Shown piece after piece: positions 7,838 through 15,924 of a stretch of DNA of 15,924 nucleotides. Every line of letters starts with the position of its first letter. Position 1 is the first letter of the stretch. The DNA comes from Thelonectria olida (taxonomy: Eukaryota; Ascomycota; Sordariomycetes; Hypocreales; Nectriaceae): the NCBI GenBank assembly GCA_020736575.1, contig JAGPYM010000148.1, positions 1-15,924 of the forward strand. The letters are read 5' to 3'. The translations under genes and the position numbers were made by a program. A model generated the notes under the pieces. That model saw only the letters and a list, made by a program, of their open reading frames with translations. It ran no database searches and had not been told where the DNA came from.

Positions 7838-10363
7838 CTAGACCTCATCTCCCCCACTTGCTGTCGCCCCCAGCTTCACCGCACCATGTCTGACCCAATT
7901 CTTCAGGCATTGCAACTTCTCCAATGTTTCCGTCGTCATCGAAAGCCTCTGCGACGTCAGCGTCAACTTGGCGAGGCTGAACGACCTCTCGCAATCAGTT
8001 GCCATCGCCGGTATCGCGAGTATATCGAGAGCTAACTGGCTGACCATCGGGAATTGTCCCTGGTGAGTCATCCACCACTCGATTAGATCCTCAGTCTCTT
8101 GCGGCTCTAGCCGCAGATACCGCTCAAGCTCACTTCCCATCACTGTAGTCTTCGCTGTCCTGCTCTTCACCCACTGCTTGAACATACTGTCTACCGGTGT
8201 TCTCTGCGGCACGCTTGGGGATGCCGTAGTCTCAGCAATTGCCCCTCGCTGCTCGTCCACCGGCCGGTTGCAGCGGTACCAGCGGTCCAGGTAGTCAGAT
8301 AGTCCAATTTTGGCGTCCCTCACCCACACAAGCTGTTCTTCCGACGCCCAATTCACCTCCAGATAGCTCATGCCCAGTGATGGGTGGAGAATGATGGATG
8401 CGGCAAACAACGGTGACTCTCCAAGCTTGGTATAGTATTCATTGAGTTTCTGCCAGGCGGTGATGATGGAGAGTCTCAGATAGCATCGGTGATCCTTTCC
8501 CATGTCGTCAACTCCCGATGATCCTGATGGCTTGCCTAATCCATCATCACATTGTCCCGAGCCACGACCTGGCAAGGAGCTTTGCATTGACTTTCGCGGA
8601 TGTATGTCCATCTCGCAATCCCTAAATCTAGCAGGAAGCTGCCGATTTCGGTCTGGTCGCCCTCGGGCTAGCTCGACCTGCGAGTTGGTATTCTCTCCGG
8701 CTGCCTCGTCTGGAACAGCATGATAGAATAGCTTCCGATCCTCAAGGTGTTCCAGCAAGTATTCCATGCCTGTCATCACCTCCCAGAGTCGTCCATTACC
8801 TCCCTCGCTGCCCCAACCCTGCGCTCTCATAGTTTGCAGGTAGAATGGCTCAAGGATATGTTTGATTTCTGCCAAAAGTCTCCAGTCATCCCCCTTCAAC
8901 ATGTCGGCCTCGGGTAGCCATTTCTCCACCTCTGGATGGACCAAGAACGCCCTGATGTCTCCCTGCTTGACGAGCGCTCGAGAGATCATGAGATAAGTGG
9001 AGTTCCATCTCGTGTCGTTGTTCATGACGACCTCTAGCTCTGCCGTCGACTCACTCGCCAGGAGATATTCTTGTGCTTCGTCGTTCTCGCGTGAGATCCT
9101 CTTAAAGAGCTCACACCTCTGAGGGGAAGATCTGATGAACTTGACAACATTGTGGAGCTTTCCCACCGGCCCTTTCTTTCTCCAGTGTCGTAGGTCATCC
9201 TCGCGCCGGCCGAGAAGGTCGAAGACCTGCGATTCGGCCTCGAAGGCCTCGAAATCTTCGCCGTAGAGGAAAGCACGAGCAACCAGGTTCAAGATATGTC
9301 CATAGCAGCGCATACGTCTAGCCCGAACGTCCGCCGGGCCCATCTCTACGTCGAGATCTCCGTAGAAGTTCAGAAGACAGCTATCATTCGAAGATGCGTT
9401 GTCCGAGATCACTGTTCCAACTCGATCCTCTATCCTCCATTCACGCACAACTTGCCCAAGCGTCACCGCGAGATTTTCCCCGCTGTGACATCCGAGCTGG
9501 CGACGGAGTGCCAGTAGGCGCGACTGGTGCTTGCCCTGGCGGTCAAGAAAATGAGCTGTGACTGCCATGACAGCGTGCCGATTGGGTGATGTCCACAGGT
9601 CGAACCCTAGATGGATTCTGGTAAGGGCATCTGAGAGCTCCTGCTTGACCTCATCCTTCTTAGACTCGTACATGTCATCCAGCAAACGGCCCATCGATTG
9701 CCGGCTCCATGGTATCTGGTCAGATAGGTGAGGGTCAAGTTGCCAGGCGAGTTGCTGAAAGAATGTATCGCTAAAGAAAGAAAAAGGAACATTGGTGTTG
9801 ATCAGAAGTCCTAGGCTCAGTTCTCGGATCATCTTGACTCTAGCACGCGGTACGGCGCTGTAGTGCAAGCGCCGTCGCTTGGGCCGTTCAGATTCATCGG
9901 TTGACGGGTCTGTGTCGGCGCCTTGACTGCTCTCGAAGATCCTGTGGGACCTACATGTGGTCAATGATGCTCAAGCTCGCGACGTCACATTCTCATACTT
10001 GCGGAGGTGGTCAGCTGCCGAACTCGTAGCAGCAGCGGCGAAGAACTCGGGCTGACTCTTCGCGTCGCACAAACGACAGGCCCAGTAAGGACTCAACGGA
10101 CTGTCGTTAGTGTCGATCTCAACGAGAAAAAAACCATGGCGCTTGATCCAGCTCTTCCGGCCCTTCGAGCCTTTCCGGGACAAGGACTCTTCCAAAACAT
10201 ATCGTTTGTTCCTCCATACTGCTCGCGGAAGATCTGCAACGGTAGGGTGGTCTGGTGAAGCCACCCGCGTCGTCAGCTCGAATTGACTTGCCAGATTTCT
10301 CGGTGGGCGGAGAAGAGCAAAGGCGGAGGGTGGAGAAGGAAGCATGATGTCGTTGGATTCCAT
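7838..10363 (-). CDS. hAT transposase (hAT-2), two exons, 825 aa
   Basis: Exon 1 is complement 9999-10363 and exon 2 is complement 7838-9950. A 48-nt intron at 9951-9998 joins them to 2478 nt, exactly 826 codons. The product is a hAT transposase homologous to that of hAT-1. The BED finger is C96-x2-C99-x19-H119-x4-H124, with the same spacing as hAT-1. Predicted catalytic residues are D239 (GFDLWTS), D305 (VISDNASSND) and E776 (TDCERSFS); the two Asp positions equal those of hAT-1. RCYGHILNLVARAF and LALDILAIPAMA mark the core and the C-terminal dimerisation region. No stops remain after splicing, so the gene looks intact. Without splicing, translation ends at a TGA in the intron after about 130 residues. 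Confidence 0.9.
9951..9998 (-). other. 48-nt intron splitting the BED finger of hAT-2
   Basis: Read on the - strand: donor GTATGA, possible branch CATTGAC, acceptor ACATGTAG. It occupies the same codon and phase as the 51-nt intron of hAT-1. Splicing gives HLRKSH, completing the zinc ligands. Its length is a multiple of three but it holds an in-frame TGA. Confidence 0.88.
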
Positions 10364-10779
10364 CGGGTTAGGCGTCGATCGGTAAGGAATGGCACGCGTC
10401 GAGGAGAGGTAAACAGACTGGCACCGACGCGGTTTGATGTTGTAGGGGCGAGGGACGTGAAAGTTAAGAAGCTACCTTCTCTTTAGCCAGCTTGAAGGCC
10501 CTGCTGGGGGTAGCACACTAATGAAAGGTCTGAGTAATGACTCTGATTGGCCAGATCCGCTCACCAGACCCTGACATCCACCAGGTTCCGGGTAAGCTGC
10601 AAAGACACGCTCGACAGCCTGGCAGATTCGACCATTGATCATATATAATGTATCAAATATATCAAATGTTATTTCAAATCCAGGGTTTTGGATTTGTTTG
10701 ATTTGAAATAAGATTTTGGCATATTTGATTGATTTGTTTGGCAGTTTGTTTGATTGCATTTGATCTGTGGGCAGCGCTG
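10364..10779 (-). repeat. hAT-2 transposase leader, subterminal repeats and right TIR
   Basis: 10364-10620 is probably the promoter and leader of the transposase; no other gene seen. 10640-10779 is an array of TCAAAT/ATTTGA words with an inverted repeat (10671-10680 and 10700-10709, 10-bp arms) and ends in the TIR whose reverse complement starts CAGCGCTGCCCACAGATC. Confidence 0.75.
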
Positions 10780-10787
10780 ACAACGTC
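10780..10787 (+). repeat. hAT-2 target site duplication, right copy (ACAACGTC)
   Basis: Exact copy of 7670-7677. A third, native copy of the same eight bases lies at 10798-10805 within the channel gene. Confidence 0.92.
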
Positions 10788-11810
10788 CGAAAGCTGCACA
10801 ACGTCAACGACTTGCTAGACCTCTTAGCGACGAACCTTCCGAAGGGGTCTAACTACTTCTTCGCCTACATGATTCTCCAAGGACTCTCGGTGAGCTCTGG
10901 CACCCTCGTTCAGAGCAGTGGCCTTATAGCGTGGTACGTCCTCGCCCCGCTATTCGATGCTACTGCCCGGAGCAAATGGTCGCGAAACACGAGGCTGCAC
11001 AAGGTCCAGTGGGGCACTTGCTTTCCTGTGTACACGAATCTCGCCTGCATCTGCTTGGTCTATTGCGTGATTGCTCCTTTGATCTCCATCTTCGCCGTCA
11101 TCGCTTTCGGTCTGCTCTGGCTGGCGCAGCGCTACGTCGTGCTCTACGTTGCCGAGTTCGGACTCGACACTGGAGGGATTTTATACCCACGGGCCATAAA
11201 CCAGACATTTACTGGGCTCTATGTGATGGAGTTGTGCCTTGCGGGGATGTTTTTCCTGATCGAAGACCAGCACGGAAAGAAGACATGTACAGTCCACGGG
11301 ATCGTCATGCTTCTGGTGTTTGGGGCGACAGCCGTGTATCAGTTGCTTCTCAACATGCCATTTTACCCTCTCTTTCGCCATCTGCCAATCAGTTTGGAAG
11401 ACGAAGCGGTGCTTCGAGAAGAGGCCTTCGATCGAGCCCAACAGCATCGGGGCAGTGGTGGGGTTAGTAATCACCAAAGCCGTGGCTACATGAGTATAAC
11501 CACCCCCCAGCGTGACATAACAAATGCACTCTATACGAACACAAAGATCGAGATGATGCAGTTGAGCCCGGACGAATGCAAGTATCCCGTGAGCCAAGCG
11601 TTCATGCATGAGGCTCTTCGCAATCGCCCCCCGACGGTTTGGATCCCTGGGGACGATACTGGCGTAAGCGACGATGAGGTCCGCCAAACCACCGGCTTTT
11701 ACGGCAGGATAGCAATCAGCAATGCCGGCGCTGGGCTGGACGACAAGGCAAGGGTAGTCTACAGTCAGAACCCGCCAGACTACTTGCAGGTTGACGAGGT
11801 AAATTTGTAG
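10788..11810 (+). pseudogene. CSC1/OSCA/TMEM63-type channel, 3' fragment
   Basis: This continues the channel in the same frame as 5722-7677 once hAT-2 and one duplication copy are removed. It starts at CGA AAG CTG and ends at TAG 11808-11810 (340 codons). It holds the conserved LATNLPKGSNYFFAYMILQG helix (part of the family's pore region), the PLISIFAVIAFGLLWLAQRY and YVVLYVAEFGLDTGG segments, further helices near 11221-11265 and 11300-11360, and a polar C-tail ending NPPDYLQVDEVNL. No stop or frameshift is seen. There is no proper start codon here; the frame enters from hAT-2 sequence. Apart from the hAT insertion and the missing 5' end, the gene is intact. Confidence 0.88.
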
Positions 11811-12559
11811 TTGACACGACATAGTTGTGATTTGGGATAGTGAAGCTGGACCCGGGGCTTGTATCGTCGTTTGTGGCCAGCGCTTCCAGGGACAGGTCAT
11901 GATCTCTTTGGCAGCGCCAAAGCAACATTGAACGCAGTCCGCCGGTGTGGGCAACTTGACCTGCTTCAGTGGCATTGTCCGCTAGGGCACGCCATCGACG
12001 GTTGTTGAATTCGATCAATCTTCATATGGGACCGACTTGGCATTGTTTGAAGGTTAGTATCAAGGCGTCTGCGATTGCGCGACAGACAACTTGGCTAGGA
12101 GCACGGTGGGGTCTGATCGGACTATGGATTGTGGTGATGCATGAGCGTGGAGTTTTGCAGGGAAACTATGAATATTGTCTCCAAAATCACCTGAGCCAGC
12201 ACTTGGATCTACTTCGCCGGAGGCTAGCCAATGGTTTGAAGGACAGATGCTACCCGTTCTAACCCCTCATTACGTTCTTAATCGGACTGCGTCTTTCGTA
12301 CGCTTGCGACATCACTGGCTCGCGCGTTTCTCTGCATGCAGATCCTGTGGGGCTACGAGAAGGGTGCATGCTCCAATTTAGTCTGGCAAGGCGTGCGGGA
12401 ACGCTGCGAGTGGCGGCGAGCTGGGACGAAGGGCAAGCGGCACGAATAAGGTGGCTTGTAGATGCGGGACGAGCACCTTTCGCAGAACCCGGTCGAATTT
12501 ACAATGTTTCGGAGCCACCCAAAGTGCCGAGCTTCTCTCAGCATCAGCCAGCAAACGGT
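11811..12559. other. intergenic, nothing recognised
   Basis: This follows the channel stop codon and presumably includes its 3' UTR. Short ORFs occur in several frames on both strands (for example + strand 11969-12262), with no motif I recognise. The long - strand ORF over 11181-11975 is mainly antisense to the channel gene. Confidence 0.5.
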
Positions 12560-13013
12560 CCGGAAAAAACCTCCCATGTTCCCGCGGATGGGAATGATGG
12601 ACTTGGTTGTTGTTGATATAGTGAATCGTAAGCTGGTTTACTCTGAGGGTAGATGTGATCCCAACCATAAGCGGCCCGAGGCAAGCCCACAATGTATTAG
12701 CCAGAAATACCGTATTTGGCCATCTCGAGCCGCTTACGGACGGCACTCTTGCCCCAGCTACTCCAGACATTTACTTGACCGATCCATCCGCCACGAGGTC
12801 TCCGGCCACATCATCCCCTCGACAATGGAGGACAAGCCGATGGCGCCAAACTTCTTTCTGAAAGTCAGGGGCCCAGATGGCAGCACAGCTGTTGCGACAC
12901 GGCAAGCTCGCTACGACGGAACGATGGCATATCGCGGTATACACAGTCTGCAGAACTACAGCAGGGAGGAGCCACAGTACGATGGCCAGGCCTACACCAG
13001 GATCTTTCCCTAA
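12560..13013 (+). pseudogene. remnant of an uncharacterised fungal protein family
   Basis: Pieces of one protein appear in two frames. One frame gives VDIVNRKLVYSEGR up to about 12650. A +1 shift then gives VDVIPTISG, LEPLTDGTLAPATPDIY to about 12774. The first frame resumes with LDRSIRHEVSGHIIPSTM, PMAPNFFLKVRGPDGS, ATRQARYDGTMAYRGIHSLQ and YDGQAYT, then stops at 13011. From memory this resembles a multi-copy hypothetical family of filamentous ascomycetes in which PDIY is followed by a short stretch missing here and PNFF is followed by a KGPDG motif. The missing segment, the two shifts and the early stop mark it as decayed. Function unknown. An alternative is an intron-containing gene with unrecognised splice sites. 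Confidence 0.55.
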
Positions 13014-13218
13014 CTCATTACGAGTTGCGCGAATCTGTGGATTGCAATGGGTGACTTGATATCCTTGGGTATACTTTTTGGCCTCTTTCTCCAGGGCGTC
13101 CTTCGTTACCACATCTATCTATGTCAGTCAGGTCAAAACATTCATGCAGGAAAAACTTACATCCCACCTTACTCGGCTGGACAACATAAGCATCTTTCAT
13201 ATCTCCGTCCCACGGCAT
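12771..13218 (-). CDS. possible small two-exon gene or gene fragment, unknown function
   Basis: On the - strand, ATG at 13218 opens a 58-nt exon (13161-13218: MPWDGDMKDAYVVQPSKVG). A canonical small intron follows, with GTAAGT donor at 13160, CTGAC branch and a choice of two AG acceptors. The acceptor ending at 13115 gives an in-frame join to YVVTKDALEKEAKKYTQGY, which is protein-like. The frame stays open to 12771 (133 aa), but below about 13015 it runs antisense to the pseudogene at 12560-13013, so that part is doubtful. I do not recognise the family. It may be a 5' gene fragment joined tail to tail to the other remnant. Confidence 0.3.
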
Positions 13219-14015
13219 ATTTAGTGCGATTAAGTTTCAGGCAAGGAAATAAAGGTCTAAGGTGGAAAAGGTCTTAAACTTATAGGACTCGCTAGAGCCT
13301 CAAGCTATACCACCTCGAATGAAACTTTGAAGGCATGGCTTGACGTGGGATGTACAGCTCTGCCTTGAAGAGAGTAGATGCCTCGGCATCCCTATTGAGT
13401 CGACTCGTTCGGTCGCTCTACACGACGAGGTTTGACGATTCTGCAGATCCTAGCTGCAAATTTTCCTAACGCTTTCGGCCCGCCCGTTGACTTGGCCTCT
13501 TTGGTCGTGCTTATAGAAGTGGTGGAGGCGGGTTTGCGTGTTTGTATTGCGATTATACCTCGTGGCTCTTCGGCACCCTAGACCGCACCAATCGTGTAGC
13601 TGATTAGACTTGACTGCCATATCCTATGCAACGCAACTTTTACGTAGCCATTGGAACGAGCCCTAGTGATATAAATTCGTGTCCTCCTTAGCAATGAGCC
13701 TGGGCTGATCGGATAGGTGCGATGGCTGTGTGGGCATGTACTGTAGAGATAATGTGCAATGATGATTATTGGAATGATGGATATTGGAACGGCCGCTAGA
13801 GCTTCGACAGCTTGCGTTGCTGCACTGCAGCTGGCCACACCAGTTGCCCGTTCTAACCATCCTACCAACTAGTTTACACTCCGTTCTAGGATGGTGGACT
13901 CACTTTCAACAATCCCACGTCCATTGGCGTCAAGGAGGTGTCTCGCGCTGTTTCTCACGGTGGGGAAGCCCAGCATTGTGGCCTAGATATTGTTGGTTCT
14001 AAAGCCCATTAGGAA
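13219..14015. other. intergenic, nothing recognised
   Basis: Short ORFs only, with frequent stops on both strands. No repeat, RNA gene or protein motif is evident to me. The stretch upstream of 13218 would hold the promoter of the possible - strand gene. Confidence 0.5.
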
Positions 14016-14645
14016 TCAGAACGAACGACCCGCCCCTGAGAGAGTTCGGGCGAAAGGGGAAAAAGTCGATCTACTTGTGACTTCCCGGACGCCACTCGCT
14101 CCATGTTCGTGCAAGGTATGTAGAGCAACACATTTTCGACCTTGACCCATGTCGACAGGGATCATTCCCACTTCTGTGCCTGAAAAGCTCATGTGAGATG
14201 AGAACCATGCGAGGCACTGTCCGAGCGCAAAGTCGTTGGTGATCAGTGCAGAGCTCTTGTTCATCTCACGATGACGTACGACACAAATCCTGGAACCACT
14301 TGGGTCCATAAACAGGATGTGTTCGACTCCGTAGTCTTCCACAGTTACTGCTCGTGCGAGCGACGGATTCGAGTCACCAAGTAGAGCAGCCCAACACGCG
14401 AGTAGGGGCCGACCTGGAAGGGCCTTGGCAGGAACGCTACTCAAGGTAAAGCCGTGTCGAAGCCGAGATCGCTTGTGTGATTGAAAAGTGCTGCTCTCCA
14501 GGGCCGCCGACCTTCTCGGGTGCAGCAGAGGTTGTTGATGGTTCACGGAGAAGCTGCTGCCTTTGCCTCTTTGTCGTCTCTTCGTCGTCTCTTCGTCGTC
14601 TCTTCTTCGTCTCTTCCGTTTCTTCCTTTCTACGTACCACCGCAA
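14016..14645 (-). CDS. weak ORF, hypothetical (209 codons)
   Basis: An open frame runs on the - strand from 14645 to 14016. Its first third comes from the 11-bp tandem repeat and is low-complexity (RKKRKRRRRDDEE), so the true start is probably further in or does not exist. The remainder (for example VEDYGVEHILFMDPSGSR, VVRHREMNKSSALITNDF) looks more protein-like, but I recognise no domain. It could be an exon or remnant of a decayed gene. Confidence 0.2.
   Translation of the reverse strand: MRWYVERKKRKRRRRDDEETTKRRQRGKGSSFSVNHQQPLLHPRRSAALESSTFQSHKRSRLRHGFTLSSVPAKALPGRPLLACWAALLGDSNPSLARAVTVEDYGVEHILFMDPSGSRICVVRHREMNKSSALITNDFALGQCLAWFSSHMSFSGTEVGMIPVDMGQGRKCVALHTLHEHGASGVREVTSRSTFSPFARTLSGAGRSF
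14570..14613 (+). repeat. 11-bp tandem repeat, four units
   Basis: The unit TTCGTCGTCTC is repeated four times with single-base variation (14570-14580, 14581-14591, 14592-14602, 14603-14613), followed by pyrimidine-rich sequence to about 14632. It accounts for the low-complexity Arg/Lys/Asp/Glu runs in overlapping - strand ORFs. Confidence 0.85.
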
Positions 14646-15924
14646 GTAAACACAGCTGGGACAGGTGCCTCGTATAGTTCATGCTTCCGAAACCCAGCTC
14701 CACCACCGCCGCCGTAAGGCCACCTCGGCCACAAAGCGGCACCGTGATCACCACGTCCTTGATTGTCCTGTGTTCCAGGATCCGGACCACTACGGAGGGC
14801 TCGGTACCAAGCTGCCGGGACACCTCTGCAGGCATAAAAGAGCCTGGTTGACGAACGGAAGAATGATGCGGCAATGCCCAGCTCTCCCCTTTCTGCCCCC
14901 TTCTCCCTCCTTTATCTTGACGCTTGTATTGCATCTTGGACGCGGCACTCACTTTCTCCGATGAAAAGAAGCAGAAGAAGCAGCGGTCGGGATCGCACAC
15001 AATGGTGGCGGATGAGTCGCCAAACGCGGGCCGGGGACAGCGCCGCGCCCCACCGTACGAATACACAGCCCAGACACGCACCCAGGCCGGCGAGACCGTC
15101 TTTTCCGCCGTCGCCGACCGAGTTTTCCACCGGAACGAGCGTCGGCTCGCAAGACGAGTAAAGTCATCTGCACAGGAAAACGGTGGAAAGAGCTAAAACT
15201 GTGGCAGCATCATGGCGTCGATCCGCATGCTTTGTGACATATTGCAGCAGCTGGAGAATGCGTAGGGCTGGCCCAAGAAGGCATGATTGCAACCACTAAC
15301 TAACACGGACTCTTCAAGCGTGGCCGAGCTTGGGGCTAAAAGTGCAGCTAGGTACGTAACCCTAAAGCGTGTCCTGCTTCGAGCGTTTTTGGGGGTTTCC
15401 GCGTTTTCTGACAGCAGAGCCGGGAGTAGACAACGCGAAATGCGACAAATGTGCGTTTCCTGAGCCGCCTTCAACCTTTCCCCACTGTGCCAGGCGGACT
15501 AACACAGCGGCAGCATCCAGGATGTTTTTCAGGAGTGGGTAGCAGCCATTCAAAGCTGAGCTTTACAGATATCTGACCTTCCCTATTAGGCTGCGTATAG
15601 CGAATGACGATGTTGCGTGGGGAATGGGGTACCAGCAGAGTTTGCTGAGGATGAGGGGAGGAAGCATTTCAGGTGGCGCGGAGTTGTACAGTAGCAAGTA
15701 AGGTAACTAATGGATGTGATGCGTTTGGGCAACAACCAGCGACGGCCGAGGTTCAGGCGTTGATGGGCATAGCCAAGAGGAGACTAATCTGCTTCGGCAG
15801 TCCAATAACCGATATCGTTTCAGGACGAGCATAAAGCACCTACCTAAATTCTCTCGTGACAATTGCGCTGGTCCACATCCAAATGGAGACGGCGCAAGAC
15901 CGTTTCTAGATCAACGCAGTCAGA
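14646..15924. other. right flank, no supported gene
   Basis: 14990-15180 is GC-rich with overlapping ORFs on both strands, none with a motif I recognise. The + strand frame ending at 15196 (from an in-frame ATG at 15002) is the most coherent, but only 64 codons. 15200-15924 has frequent stops in all frames apart from a 93-codon - strand ORF (15193-15474) without recognisable features. Confidence 0.45.

Larger units (their letters stand above)
7678..10779 (-). mobile_element. hAT-family DNA transposon (hAT-2) inserted in the channel gene
   Basis: The element is 3102 bp. Both ends read CAGCGCTGCCC inward, then similar ATCAAA-rich sequence, and an exact 8-bp duplication flanks it. Subterminal regions are full of TCAAAT/ATTTGA words, unlike the TCAAGTA words of hAT-1. 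It carries one transposase gene on the - strand. Because CAGCGCTG is its own reverse complement, it also appears as a direct repeat at the two ends. The reading frame of the interrupted gene settles the boundary in favour of ACAACGTC as the duplication. Confidence 0.93.

Noticed and set aside
11181..11975. 264-codon - strand ORF
   Set aside because: It is mostly antisense to the conserved 3' part of the channel gene and shows no family motif.
14570..14613. CRISPR-like array
   Set aside because: The 11-bp units are directly adjacent with no spacers, in a eukaryotic context; it is a simple tandem repeat.
14437..15081. 214-codon - strand ORF
   Set aside because: It depends on the tandem repeat for its RRRRDDEETTKRQ stretch and shows no recognisable domain; it overlaps other equally weak ORFs.

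Overview
The window looks like a chromosomal stretch from a filamentous ascomycete (Pezizomycotina). The coding regions have short introns of 42-62 nt with canonical fungal donors and branch sites (GTACGT, GTGAGT, GTAAGT; CTAAC or CTGAC), and the recognisable proteins are typical of such fungi. No database search was possible, so family names rest on motifs read directly from the translations.

Layout, left to right. (1) 1-360 is flank with no convincing gene. (2) 361-5720 is a complete hAT DNA transposon (hAT-1) with CAGCG-type terminal inverted repeats (TIRs) and a transposase gene on the + strand. It is itself interrupted at 405-2629 by a pogo/Fot1-type Tc1-mariner element with 79-bp TIRs and a TA duplication. 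The pogo transposase carries a dozen stop codons and a frameshift. Without the pogo, hAT-1 would be 3133 bp. (3) 5721-7677 and 10780-11810 are the two halves of a CSC1/OSCA/TMEM63-type membrane channel gene. Its 5' end is missing at the hAT-1 edge. (4) 7678-10779 is a second, related hAT element (hAT-2, 3102 bp, transposase on the - strand) sitting inside the channel gene. It has a perfect 8-bp target site duplication (TSD), ACAACGTC. (5) 11811-15924 is gene-poor. It holds a degenerate copy of an uncharacterised fungal protein family (about 12560-13013), a possible small two-exon gene fragment on the opposite strand (13218 downwards), an 11-bp tandem repeat, and weak ORFs.

The window records a sequence of events. 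An ordinary channel gene lost its 5' end at hAT-1 and was cut by hAT-2, so it is a pseudogene in this assembly although both remaining halves are open and well conserved. The pogo copy entered hAT-1 after hAT-1 had landed, yet the pogo ORF is far more decayed than its host. Both hAT transposases look intact, with matching D, D, E positions. Both share an unusual small intron that splits the zinc-binding histidines of the N-terminal BED finger: splicing builds the finger and intron retention destroys it.

No CRISPR, rRNA, convincing tRNA or virus-like gene was seen. The most unusual features are the conserved finger-splitting intron, the palindromic start of the hAT-2 TIR that disguises its true boundary, and the absence of a TSD around hAT-1 next to a truncated gene.
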